A stretch of DNA of 64,000 nt, taken from positions 16,699,117 through 16,763,116 of the forward strand of contig NC_079976.1 in the NCBI RefSeq assembly GCF_029852145.1, read 5' to 3'. This document shows, one piece after another, positions 32,357 to 42,969 of the stretch. This DNA comes from Microplitis mediator (Eukaryota > Arthropoda > Insecta > Hymenoptera > Braconidae). The notes under the pieces are model-generated. The model was given only the letters and a program-made list of their open reading frames with translations. It was not told where the DNA came from and did not search any database. Made by a program: the position numbers and the translations under genes. Numbering within the stretch: position 1 is the stretch's first letter; the number at the start of each line of letters is the position of its first letter.

Positions 32357-33939
32357 AAATCAACCCTTGGATTGGTGCAGTCACGTATGGCATGTGAACC
32401 CTTCTCTCCACAATTTTTACATATATATGCCGGAGAGATGGGGGAGTTACTTTCCCCTCTAAGGTTCTCCTTGGGTGACCTGGATCTACGTGGTGTATTG
32501 CTGATCCGGTCCTTAAATTGTACTCTGCGTGGTGTTCTATTTTTCTCAGGTGGTGTGTAGTACTGAGATAATCGTCCAAGACTTTCATCTTGGGAGTCTG
32601 AGGTTTCAGATGATAATTCCTCTTGTATTCTTTGGTTGGGTTTCGCGAATTTCTTAGATTCAGCTGCTGCTTTGGCTCTCTGAGTGAGTCTTTGTAATGC
32701 TGTTCTTACTGCTGAATTTAATTGGGAGTACGTCTTGGTGTGTGGCGCTAGCGAGTCCAGTTGCGCCTGAATGTCGTAAGCTAGTCTAGCTCTTATTACT
32801 AGCACTTGGTCTTCTTCAGATGGTGCTTTGGCCATCTCTTGATATTTCATCATGGTTTCCTTGATGAATTCCCTTGGGTCTTCACGATGCTGTTGGTATG
32901 TGGTCATGATCTCCTGGCTTATGTCCAGGTCGGTTTTACCGAGTGTAAAATATTCGATGTATGATTTTGCGAAATCATCCCAGCGGTGCCACGTGTGCTG
33001 GTATTGTCTTACCCAATATCCCTCAGCTTGATACATGGCCGTTTTGGCAAGCGTGAGGTGTTCAGTCTCGGTTAGCCCCATCTCTCTCCCGAAGTCTGTT
33101 AATGCTCGTAGATATTCCCGGGCTTTCAGGTTTGAGCTGGGGTAGGTCAGTCCCCGTTGTCTTAATGTAGCTTCTGCAGCGGCTATATTTTTCGCAAAAT
33201 TTCGCTGGTTGTTATACTCGGTTCCATGCGCTGATTGGTTGACGGTCATATGTGGGCAGTCATTTCGCGGTTGTTGGTGGTAGCTTGAGTTCGCGTTTGG
33301 CGCGATACCGCGAGGGGAGTTTGATAGTGGTGGTGGACCCGATGCGTGCGAAGTAGGTCGTGAATTACTCGCGGCAGCAATTTCTTGGATGATTTCGGCG
33401 GTAATGTCGGCAGGGTTGACGTGTACGTTAGGTTGTCTGTCTGAATTTATTTCTTCCAGGAGTCGAAGGTCTTCGAGTCCTAGATCTCCACGAGTGCGCG
33501 CTCTCTTTAGCATGTACGTGGTACATCGAGCGTATAGACCGACAGTTTGATTGGTCTCTCTTATGTGGTTACTTACTAAAGTCTGACTTTGTCGCATCTC
33601 GTCCATGTCTGTCTGTAATTGTCGTATTTGTCTTTGGGAGTCATGGTAGCCCCTTATGCATTCATCTATCTGTATGCTCATCTGTTGCATAATAGCGTCA
33701 TTAGATAAGAATCGTCTATCAATTACCGTCGTCAAGTTGTTTAAGTCAAGAGGTGATGGTATTGATGATGATAGGGTTTGATGATCGCGTCCTTTTGGTG
33801 TTGTTTGCCCTTGGTCGCTCGCGATTATTTGTACATTCGCGTCGACCGGATTATGTACATTATGTATCTCATCATCAGTATTGTAGAGATCGTTAAGATC
33901 GCGGTTCATCTGGTTAGACGGGTTTTGTAGATGCCCCAT
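32290..33939 (-). CDS. gag: Gypsy gag: capsid and nucleocapsid
   Basis: A 549-codon ORF; I choose the ATG at 33939, though the frame is open to 33957. The N-terminal third is polar, with a short coiled-coil-like part (R-Q-I-R-Q-L-Q-T-D-M-D-E). A capsid-like region covers about residues 260-430. The C-terminus has a zinc knuckle C-K-N-C-x4-S-H-x4-C and a second degenerate one, C-I-K-C-G-K-V-G-V...C. It ends at TAA just past the A AAA AAC heptamer, overlapping pol by 67 nt. It forms the virus-like particle. No breaks seen. Confidence 0.88.
   Translation of the reverse strand: MGHLQNPSNQMNRDLNDLYNTDDEIHNVHNPVDANVQIIASDQGQTTPKGRDHQTLSSSIPSPLDLNNLTTVIDRRFLSNDAIMQQMSIQIDECIRGYHDSQRQIRQLQTDMDEMRQSQTLVSNHIRETNQTVGLYARCTTYMLKRARTRGDLGLEDLRLLEEINSDRQPNVHVNPADITAEIIQEIAAASNSRPTSHASGPPPLSNSPRGIAPNANSSYHQQPRNDCPHMTVNQSAHGTEYNNQRNFAKNIAAAEATLRQRGLTYPSSNLKAREYLRALTDFGREMGLTETEHLTLAKTAMYQAEGYWVRQYQHTWHRWDDFAKSYIEYFTLGKTDLDISQEIMTTYQQHREDPREFIKETMMKYQEMAKAPSEEDQVLVIRARLAYDIQAQLDSLAPHTKTYSQLNSAVRTALQRLTQRAKAAAESKKFAKPNQRIQEELSSETSDSQDESLGRLSQYYTPPEKNRTPRRVQFKDRISNTPRRSRSPKENLRGESNSPISPAYICKNCGEKGSHAIRDCTNPRVDLCIKCGKVGVLVTECGCDSKNE
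32296..32302 (-). promoter_or_regulatory. -1 ribosomal frameshift heptamer A AAA AAC
   Basis: On the sense strand the gag codons TCA AAA AAC contain A AAA AAC in the correct X XXY YYZ phase, two codons before the gag stop. Pol is in exactly the -1 frame. I did not work out a downstream pseudoknot. Confidence 0.85.
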
Positions 33940-35259
33940 ATTTATGAAATAGGTCACGCGGTGTTCAGTCGACGATAAGTTATGATGTTTTTATTAGTAT
34001 ATTTTTCAATTTATGCTTTATCACGTAGTATTTTGTTATCAATACACCGGTTGAGTTTATTTATTTATTTAGTACAAATTCTGTCAAGCGTATTGTTCAG
34101 TTGTATTTATTATTCTAGTCACGTAGCGTTAAGTGGTATCGTCAATGGTAGGTACGAGTGTATTTTTTTCTTTCTCGCAGGGTTTTTATTGTTGTATGGT
34201 CTGGATTTTATTTCCCGTGTGTTGCTATCTAGATAATAGTCGAATGAAGTCGTTATTTATTTTATTTTCTTTTTTTTTATCAAATATTAAAAGAGATATG
34301 AAATTCGGCTACCATTTATGTAGTGATAGGTTGCATACTTACAGGTTAGACAGGTTATTTTATGATTGTGTGTATTGTTCAAATAATAATTTTTTTTGTA
34401 GATAAGTAATATTTAAATATTAGGTAAATGGTCCAGGTTATAAGATCTGTTAAATTAAATAAACAAATTATAAATGAATAAATGAAATAGTAGGTTAAAC
34501 CCACGTGGTAAATAAAATAATTGTTACCTGATAATAATAAATTATAATCAGAAGGATTATGATAGTTAATTATTTTATATAATAATTAATAATGTTTAAA
34601 TAATAATATTTAAATAATAATATTCAATAGAAACGTTTTCTTTTAATCGTTATGATAAATAGAACACAATTTGCAATATAGGTATATGCCGGTAGATACG
34701 TTAAGTGTGGTATAGTGTACGAAGTAATAGATATAGCTATAATATCGATTAGTTGCAGTTCGAGTTAGGATGGCGAAGGATAGTGTGAATACTTTTACTT
34801 TTATTGGATATAGGCGGACACAGGGGAAGCGGGAGTCGGTGATTGGCGCGCTAACTGTGGAGCATGCGCGCTCACGTCTATACGTTACTTTCGCTTTCGC
34901 TGGGGTCGCTATACTTTGAAGCGACTGTACTGTTGTTACTTGGTCGTATGTGTGTGTCCGAGAAAAGAATCACGTACGCTGAGCCGGGCTGCAGGAAGTA
35001 TCGCTGTTACAAGGCTGCTCTGGTTATTGACTTCCGTTTCCGGAACAACGTTTCCTTTTTTGAGTCGGTTACAGGTTTCTTGTTATCTGCAAGATATCGA
35101 AAAATAGCACTTAATATGTTCACGATTTTTCTTTCAGGTTTTATATTTTATCTTTTTCTTTATTTTAATTATAAATGTCTTTGTAAATCTGATATTTATA
35201 TTTTATTGTTAATAATTTTAATTTAAGAATTTTCCTTTCTATTTTATTATCTAATGTTC

Positions 35260-35298
<39 letters not shown>

Positions 35299-37703
35299 GA
35301 GTAACAAAATATTTATGATGCAGTTTTTATTTTTGTTATTATCCCTCAAAGTTTGTACAGGTACTTTGAGGTAGTTATTGGATAATATCAGATTTTATTT
35401 ATTGTTAATATGTTTCAAAATGAAATATGTGAAATTAAGGTTTTTACTGGAGTAATTAAATATTGCTCCAGTCTTGTTTCTCGACTCTCCTTTTTCAAGG
35501 GATTATTTTTAGTCGGTCATCGTTATATCTGTTCAAATAGCCACCGAGCGGTTAGTTGAATAAATATAAAAAGAGATGCTAGATTATACACCATGGATCA
35601 ATACAGGTGTTCCTGAGAGTTATCCCAGTTCACGAATTTAAATATATATTTAATTCGTACTTACGATTATAACAGCAAAAACCCGGTCACAAAAGTTTGT
35701 AAATGTTGTCAGTGAGTTGAAATACTATTGCTCAGGAGAGCTTGTTGCGATTATAGAGAATGAGTAAAATTATGAAAGACAGGTACTTCTGAATACGATA
35801 TGTACTGTGTGGCGTCAGGTCAGAATATGAGGTGGTGGCAGCGACGCGCTTGATCTGTGATCGTGACGTCACGTCAGGTGAGAAGCGGGGGTTAATGTAT
35901 AGTCTGTCAATTATAATTTGGCTAATGATTTAATATACTAATTATATTAAACGGTTCTCAACTACTTTTTTGACGTAATTCGCAGAATTTTACTTTTTAT
36001 AGAATTTTAATTCAACATTTATTTTATTTTATTTATTATAAACTTTAGTGAGCGTTGCGTCAAGTATGTAAATTCGTGGTTTTTCAGAGATTGATTTTTT
36101 TTTTTTTTTTTTTTTTTAATTGATTAGTTACCTAGTCTCTGATACATGATAACTTATGATTTGATTTTAAATAATCAAAGATGATTTATATTTTTATAGA
36201 TCATTATATGATCTGGACAGTTCTAATGACTGTACTAGAACCAGAGTTCCATTTTACCAGGTCTGATAGCCAGAGGGGCTTATGCAATTATTTAAATAAT
36301 TTTAGAAGTTAACATTATTTTATATTGGATGCCAGAAGGGCTTAAGTTTTCAGATTCCTGGTAACTGTACGCATGCTTTGATCATGTGCACAGGTTTTCG
36401 GTATTTTTCCGACGAATCGGTTTTAATTCTTTATTTAAATAAATGATAATTAATTTAATGGTATTTTTATTTATGTGGTGAAGCCACAAGGTTAAAAATA
36501 GTTTTTATTAACCACCTTGAAGAGGTTTTATGGTGCATCTGTATAAACAATGTTTACTTATACAATGTTTAAATGACATAGCAATTTTCAGGATTATAGT
36601 CTGAAGCGGTGAAGCCGTAAACAGACAAGGTCGAACCATTTAATTAAGTAATATCTTATAGACAATCAAAGTTATTTATAGAATTGTTAAATGACTATTG
36701 GAAAATAAGATTATTACCAAAGTGGTATAATCTGGTAATTATTGAGTGTCGAGTTTTTCCAGGTTTTGAAAATAATATTTCGCGCGTGATACCGCGAGTC
36801 GGATCACGTGAGATATTGAAATGCGACGCCGAGAGTTCCAAGAACTGTATTTTTTAAAGCGTCTCATTTTTGAAATTTCTTTTAGATGATGTCATACATT
36901 CTTTCGTAGAATTTTGAGATTATTTATAATTTTATCATAATTTAATTATTGCTCAGAAGGAGCTGATTGTAAGATTTAATTTATTTAATAAATTATAAAG
37001 ATTTTAATTTCTTTTGTTTTCAGGTAATTTTAATTAGAGGATTTTCATATTTTAATTAAATGATTTTAATATTATAATTAAAGGATTTTGATATAGAAAA
37101 TTACTGCTGATACTAAATTTGTCAAATAAATTGTTTTCTTTTAAACAGAGTACGATAATGAATTTAGATAGTTAATAATGTTTTATGGTGCAAGTGATGC
37201 TTGCATAAAAGAGTAATTTATATAGGTAATTTATAGAGCAATAAATTATGTTTAACACTGGTTGGCCAGGTGATTTTACTGATTTTAAGGGTTTTTAAGT
37301 TTTGCGGTTGAAATGAAGCTAATGAATTTACGTTTTAAACTTTAATAATTTTTCCTGTAGTTTTAACAATAATATATAACTTTATGTAGGATTTTAGTAT
37401 AATCTTTTGGCGTGGCTATGAGTTAGTCGTAAGTTAAATTGAATGAAGTTATTTTCAGATTTTTAATAATTTTAATGAATAGAGGTAATTACAGATATGC
37501 AAGTGAAGGTAATTAAATTGTATTTTAATAATTATTGTAGTCTTTTAGCCAACGTGGCCTCACGTTGGGTATCACTGAAACGTGAGTTGAATTGAAGCCA
37601 ATGTGGGAGTAATGATTTTAATTTTGTAAAGTTAATGCAATTTTTTACTGTTTTAAATTTTCCTGTAATCTTTTGCCAACGTTGGCCCCACGTTGGGCGC
37701 CAC
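33940..37703 (-). other. 3.7-kb 5' leader of the Gypsy element
   Basis: No supported ORF on the sense strand. There are T-runs of more than 25 at 35260-35295 and 36093-36117. Toward the PBS, sequence like GCCAACGTGG...CACGTTGGG...CACTGAAACG is repeated in diverged form (about 37550-37610 and 37680-37711), i.e. extra PBS-like copies. CAGGT words remain frequent on the plus strand. Small plus-strand ORFs (e.g. 34864-35226) look fortuitous. An unannotated insertion inside the leader cannot be excluded. Confidence 0.6.
37688..37702 (-). promoter_or_regulatory. Primer binding site
   Basis: On the sense strand, one base after the 5' LTR end (TTTCA), comes TGGCGCCCAACGTGG. TGG matches the CCA tail of a tRNA. 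I do not name the tRNA. Confidence 0.75.
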
Positions 37704-38982
37704 TGAAACGATGTTGAGGTCCAACCCTCTAGTAGGGATGAATCAACCGTCCGTTACCCATTTAAATTAAATGGGCCCGTGTCCCTTTTAGCTAGGAAGC
37801 TAATTATCTGGTAACTGATCCTGGTGTTACCCGGTTCGTAAGGACCAGACGACCGGTTGGCTATAAATTTATATATGCAAAAGGCATATAAAGAATCGGG
37901 AGTCGTGGGGCTCGTAATAGGGTATTAATATACCAGAAAGAAAGATAGTAGACTACAGGTGTTTGCAAAATAAGCCAAACTAGTGAGAAGCACAAGAATT
38001 ACAAAGGTATAATAATAGTGTTATTATACTTACCTGTGAGATGTTGGTTCACTGGTATCGATGGTTGAGAGCAATAAATAATTAAGACAATTGTGAGCTC
38101 TGTATCACAATTGTCTGGTATAGCTACAAGCAGGTATTGTAGATGAGTATCGCGGCAGGTACGCGCTTCTGTAAGCAGGTATTACAGGGTAAATCGCGGC
38201 AGGTACGCGCTTCCACAAGCAGGTATTGTGGGATGAGGTCGTGGCAGGTAAACGCTTCTACGAGCAGGTATCGTAGGGAAATATCGTGGCAGGTACACGC
38301 TTCTACAAGCAGGTATTGTAGGAAAATGTCGTGGCAGGTACACGCTTCTACGAGCAGGTATCGTAGGAAAAGGATGTAGCAGGTATACATCTTTACGGGG
38401 TTACCGTCTTCTATAGGCAGGTACTATAGGCTAGGATGAGGATACAGCAGGTATGCACCTCTACGGGGTTGCCGTCTTCTATAGGCAGGTACTATAGGCT
38501 AGGATGAGGATACAGCAGGTATGCACCTCTACGGGGTTGCCGTCTTCTACAGGATGGTATGTAGGCTAGGAAGTGTAGCAGGTATACACGAGAATAATCA
38601 TTGCAGTTAATGATTATTCGATTAATTAAAAAGTATACTTAAATACTACTGAATACTCAGGCGTAGACAGGTAAAAGTTAAAAGAAAAGAGTTAAAAAGA
38701 AGAAACTTATTTATTATAAATTCATTATGAATTTAATGGTGAGAATACTAGTATAAATCTGAATAATTAGCGGCGCGCAGGCCTTCTTATAGATTCACGT
38801 CGATGCTCATGCGTCGACGTGATGCGCATCCCTTCCATTTAAAATTCAAATGGAGAGGGATTATTAAATAATAATAATAATTGAATACAGTTCAGCGGGT
38901 AAACCAGGTGAACGTGGTAACTACCCTAGGTAACGGCCTATTATCATGGTGCGATAATGAGGATTTCATAAACCTCGTTACA
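37704..38982 (-). repeat. 5' LTR of the Gypsy element
   Basis: Same length as the other LTR. Differences I noticed include CCAACCC against CCACCCC near the U5 end, GGCATATAAAG against GGTATATAAAG, and GGTAAACGC against GGTACACGC. The sense strand reads GCC/ATATATAAATTTATAG-like sequence that could be a TATA box. Contains the CAGGTA block. Confidence 0.92.
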
Positions 38983-38986
38983 ATTG

Positions 38987-39460
38987 ATAAAGAATTACTG
39001 CTAGCTGTTTCTGCAGATTTCTGTAATTCTTTAAGAAGAATCATAAGCAGCACTTGAAGAAGTCTTTGGCAAGTATAAATATAACAAATCTCCCTGTTCA
39101 AGTTTTGTTTCTATCTTTCGTTTTAAACTTGTTGAAGGGCTTTTCCTTCAACTTGCTTAAAACAATGCTACTAGGGACATATAAGACGTTGAAAAATTTC
39201 AATCAGATTTAATCTTTCAAAAATTTATTGTTTTACGATTAAATCCAATGGAAATCTGAGGTTTCAACCAAAACATTCGATACGTTTTTTTTCTACGCAT
39301 TAACAGCTTCTACACTTGCAGGAAGGTAAAATAAGAACCCATAATATTAAAATTAACAGGTGTCTCGTAGTGATTTTCTATTTCCTATTCAAATAACATG
39401 TGAAAAAAAATCTTAAGTTTATAATATTATACCTCGACAATGACTAATTGTACAAATAAG
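38987..39460. other. Flank of the Gypsy insertion
   Basis: The minus strand is open over 39101-38983 and into the LTR, with no recognisable domain. The remainder is non-coding. Confidence 0.35.
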
Positions 39461-40399
39461 TTCAAAATATATTGAGACAATGGGAATTGTCAAATTCGTC
39501 CTCAGCCTTGCGGTTCCCAATTTTGCCCGTCTCGTTGCCGTCTGAAACTACACAAGTCATAGTGCCGTGGTCACATGACGAATTATCACGTCGACGCATG
39601 TCCGTCACGGGAAAAGTGGGGACAGTCCCGAGGCTACCCCTACGCCCAAAATTATCGGTCAATCACTTCGATCCTGGATCAATTAGCGTTCAGACGTCAT
39701 TATTTAGTATCGATTATTAATCAGACAATTATACTTGCAATATTCACATACTTTGTATTCTGTAAACCTTATAGTTCTTTCTGGCAATTAACTTGCAAAG
39801 TAATACTTGTATTGTGTATTAGTTAGTAATGATAATTAAATTTAAGTATCTTGAAAACATTATACGTTACCGGCAACATATTCGCGGTAATAATATTAGA
39901 ATCAAGAAATAAAGTCAGTGCATCAATTGGCGTGTTTCCACGTGGCCACTGATTGAACACCCAGCGTTCAAACCAGGACCATTATTGTACTTTGCGGAAA
40001 CTTCACTGTAAGTAAATGAACTCTTGTCACGATTGGCAATAAATTTGCGTAATTCTAGAAAATTAATCCTTTACATTATTCATTGTCTTCTGTTCTATCC
40101 TTATCCTAAAATACTGGTAAGACTACAGAATAGTTTGATTTAATAATTATAAATTGAATTACAAATAGTAAGTTGACCATCAATAAGAATATCCTATAAT
40201 TGTATAAGCCGTGAGGTAAGTTGATAAGTTTTAACATGCGTTGCCGAGTTTGAATAAGTGCGGGTCTTTGCTTTGCAAGAACCCCAGCTCACTAATCTGT
40301 CAAGTAAAATAAAATTTGTTAGAGGCCAGCCTAAACCAGGGTTCAACCCGTGAATTCTAGTGGCTGCTGGTAAAAATCGCAAGGACGAAAAGCGATTTG
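39461..40399. other. Possible LTR remnant and unassigned sequence
   Basis: 39470-39720 is GC-richer than its surroundings, with short open frames on both strands and no domain. 39890-39995 has AATAAA and a CCACGTGGCC palindrome, features seen in LTR ends. 40194-40382 has an acceptor-like TTGACAG on the minus strand but its frame breaks quickly. I cannot assign these. Confidence 0.3.
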
Positions 40400-40930
40400 T
40401 CTCAATATGTTTTTAAGGGATTAAATCTTCTACAAAAAAAGTTTCTAGTAGTTTTTTTATAAATTCATCTGTTCGAAAGTTATTAAAGCTCGAAGTTAAA
40501 TTTATAGTAAATTTCGAGATCATTTCACTTTTCCGGCAAAACTATCAAACTTATCACAAAATATCATAAGTTCTTTCTAGTAGACTATTTCACCCCCTAC
40601 AAATTATCTCTAAGAAAATTATATCAAATTTTGCATAAGTTCCTACTTATTTCCATTTTTTTGTCTAGCTCTTGAAAAAATAGGGTTCTCAGCAATTTCA
40701 AGAGCTTGATATTAATGTTAATAAGTAAGAAGTTATGGAAAATTTCAAAAAACTTTATCTGAAATAATTTGTAGGGAATGAAATTGTCTACAAAAAGATC
40801 TTATGACATTTTGTTATAAATCTCATAGTTTCGCTGGAAAAGTAAAAAGATCTCAAAAATTAATCTAAATTTGGCTTCAAGCTCCATTAACTTCCCGCAA
40901 GTATAGAAGCTGTTATTGCGTTTAAAAAAA
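40400..40930. repeat. Diverged palindromic repeat related to 15733-16360
   Basis: Left-arm words (TCTGTTCGAAAGTTATTAAA, CTTTTCCGGCAAAACTATCA) recur inverted on the right (TAGTTTCGCTGGAAAAG, TTTGTAGGGAATGAAATTG) and resemble the earlier palindrome. Confidence 0.5.
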
Positions 40931-40937
40931 AGTTGCT

Positions 40938-41152
40938 CTAAAATGGCATACCCCAGTGCTTATTCTCACTTTTTTCAATATTTTGAGTACGTGTGGAAGC
41001 TACATTATTTTTTCCGAAAATTTTGCTGTAATAGCTATGCTCTTCCCCTTCATTAGAATCAAAATCATCAGTGTTGGCCTCTAATAATCGTTCTTCCTTA
41101 CAATTTACACTTACTTCGTTGGCTACTACTACTATTTCATTAGGTTCTACCA
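40938..41152 (-). pseudogene. Acidic open frame cut by the R1-clade insertion
   Basis: A 71-codon frame beginning M-V-E-P-N-E-I, rich in E/D/N/S, right against the 5' end of the R1-clade element. Its ATG lies at the junction, so the start may be accidental. No domain. It may be part of a gene or element in which the R1-clade copy landed. Confidence 0.25.
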
Positions 41153-41192
41153 TATCGTCTGCTCCTCGGGGGAGAAACCCAACTCCTACCGA

Positions 41193-41254
41193 GCGCGTCC
41201 CCAGGTGGCGGATAGGGGAACGTCCTCACCGGTCGTCAGGCTGGCGGATAGGGG
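41193..41254 (+). promoter_or_regulatory. Repeated TGGCGGATAGGGG motifs in R1-clade 5' UTR
   Basis: 41193-41218 equals 761-786 of the LOA element base for base. A second TGGCGGATAGGGG follows at 41242-41254, with CCCC partners nearby (GTCCCC before, AGCCCCC after). The pair recurs at 46317-46380 in the next copy, diverged. A conserved RNA structure or internal promoter is likely. Confidence 0.6.
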
Positions 41255-41357
41255 TGAAATAAAATAGCCCCCGCGGACCAAACGTGGTGTGAGGAGAAGC
41301 TAAACTCCTTTAAAAAAGAGAGACGAGCGTGATGTTTACGGTGTTGAAATTTTTATT

Positions 41358-42968
41358 ATGATGGAACAGCCTATTGATAAAAATTCGTTTACGGGGCAGG
41401 GGGGAGATACCCCAGCCGCGGCAGCGTCAGGTGGGTTAGCAGCACCTGCGCGGTCGACTACATCAAGCGACTGCTCGACGCCCTTGGTGGACCACTTGGC
41501 CAAGGGAGCAGCTAACGTCGACACTTCAAGTGAAGGCCAGGTTACTACTCCTGGGACTTTGGCGACGGAGAGTCTCGCAATGCGAGATGCGGCGATTTCA
41601 AGGGAGGATTCTGGCCTCCAGGAATTGCAATATGTCCTAAAGGAGACCCTCAGGACGATTGTAAAGAAACGAACAGTGGCGAATGAGGTGACTGCGGGAG
41701 TCAAAGAAGCGTCGCTTATATTGACGCAGCTTTTGACACACCGCAAAACTTGGAAGGATGCACAAAGAAGGCTCGCTCTTAATGAAAGGAAGGATCGCGA
41801 GAACCTGATGAATGAAATTCAGCTGCTGGAAAAAATTATCAAGGAGACAACCCGACCGACTACTCCTCAGAAGAAGGAAACTTCTCAAGAGCAGAAAGAA
41901 GTCGAAAGTCCCCCAAAGGGACCGGAAGAATCTGTTTCTCGTGAAGCAAAGATTCTGATTGCAAAGGTTGTTGCGGGAGATAAAACCCCTCACGGCAATA
42001 AGGCTCTGATAGGAAAGCGCCCGTTGTCATCACCTGAAGAGGGGGAGAGGGTGCCGAAGAAGACAAAGGAAAACGGAGACCAAAAACCCAATGAGGACCC
42101 ATTCACTCTAGTCGAAGGGAAGCGGAAGAGGAAGAAACGGAAGAAGAAGAAGGCTGCCGAAACAGCTAGCAGTGGAGCAAAGAGACCGGGACAAGAAGGG
42201 ACATCTGATGGACCAACGACGGAACGGACCACAGCATCCAAGGAGGCCAAGCAGCGGAAGAGGCGACAACGGGTGGAGGCCGTTTTGATCACACCAGGTG
42301 AGTCAGGATCGTCTGGAGAAGTTTTGAGAGCACTGCGATCGAAGCTCTCTCCGGAGGATCTTACTACTATTGTAAGATCGATAAGGACAGCCAGGAAAGG
42401 CGGTCTTCTTATTGAGTTCGAGGGATCTGTTAAAGATCGCTCTGCTCTCGATAAGAAGATCACCGAGGTGGCTGGTGGAGTTGTTGCGGTGCGCCATCTC
42501 GTCCCAACCACTACAGTGGTTATCGACGGGCTGGACGCTGCAACAACAGTTGACGAGGTAAGGGCAACCTTACGTCAGAGCATCAATGAAGGTGCAGACG
42601 AGCTCAAAGTTAATATAACTAAACCCAATAAATGGGGAGCTGACCGTGCCTTCATTGAGGCAAGATGCGCGGTCGCCACTACTTTAGAGGCCTTGGGAAA
42701 GGTCAAAGTGGGCTGGTTGGTCTGCCGTATCCGCCGCTGGGAACGGCTCGATCGATGCTTTCGCTGCCATGATCTTGGTCATTCGAGCAAATCATGTAAG
42801 GCGGAGGTTGATCGGTCGAGTCTTTGCTGGCGTTGCGGCAAGGCGGACCACCAGGCCAAGGCCTGTCCCAATTCACCACGCTGCCACTTCTGTGCGGCAG
42901 TAGGAGACGGGCGATCTGTCGATCACGCAATCGGTTTAAGGCGTTGCACTTCTCATAAAAATAGGTAA
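41358..42968 (+). CDS. R1-clade ORF1 protein with zinc knuckles
   Basis: An intact 536-codon ORF. The N-terminal part (about 1-160) has a predicted helical segment (L-K-E-T-L-R-T-I-V-K...). A strongly basic low-complexity region (K-R-K-R-K-K-R-K-K-K near 255-265) may act as a nuclear signal. Residues ~310-460 form the central ORF1 domain. The end has three cysteine-histidine knuckles starting at C-F-R-C-H-D-L-G-H, C-W-R-C-G-K-A-D-H and C-H-F-C. This is the standard R1/SART nucleocapsid-like layout. It packages element RNA. ORF2 starts directly after its TAA. Confidence 0.88.
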   Translation: MMEQPIDKNSFTGQGGDTPAAAASGGLAAPARSTTSSDCSTPLVDHLAKGAANVDTSSEGQVTTPGTLATESLAMRDAAISREDSGLQELQYVLKETLRTIVKKRTVANEVTAGVKEASLILTQLLTHRKTWKDAQRRLALNERKDRENLMNEIQLLEKIIKETTRPTTPQKKETSQEQKEVESPPKGPEESVSREAKILIAKVVAGDKTPHGNKALIGKRPLSSPEEGERVPKKTKENGDQKPNEDPFTLVEGKRKRKKRKKKKAAETASSGAKRPGQEGTSDGPTTERTTASKEAKQRKRRQRVEAVLITPGESGSSGEVLRALRSKLSPEDLTTIVRSIRTARKGGLLIEFEGSVKDRSALDKKITEVAGGVVAVRHLVPTTTVVIDGLDAATTVDEVRATLRQSINEGADELKVNITKPNKWGADRAFIEARCAVATTLEALGKVKVGWLVCRIRRWERLDRCFRCHDLGHSSKSCKAEVDRSSLCWRCGKADHQAKACPNSPRCHFCAAVGDGRSVDHAIGLRRCTSHKNR

Positions 42969-42969
42969 G

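Larger units (their letters stand above)
25729..38982 (-). mobile_element. Ty3/Gypsy LTR retrotransposon, nearly complete
   Basis: The element is 13,254 bp on the minus strand, with two 1279-bp LTRs (TG...CA ends), ATTG target duplication (25725-25728 and 38983-38986), a PBS one base from the 5' LTR, gag, pol and a third ORF. Pol order is protease, RT, RNase H, integrase, which is Ty3/Gypsy order. The LTRs differ at about seven positions that I could find, so insertion was recent. One in-frame stop near the pol end and a 3.7-kb leader without ORFs are unusual. It sits 10 bp from a MITE. The third ORF has no membrane segment, so it is not an ordinary env. Confidence 0.92.

Noticed and set aside
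34864..35226. 120-codon plus-strand ORF in the Gypsy leader
   Set aside because: Antisense to the element, hydrophobic from T-rich DNA, no domain.
25729..38982. BEL/Pao or Copia identity for the LTR element
   Set aside because: Pol order protease-RT-RNase H-integrase with GPF module and Y-M-D-D fits Ty3/Gypsy; Copia has integrase before RT.
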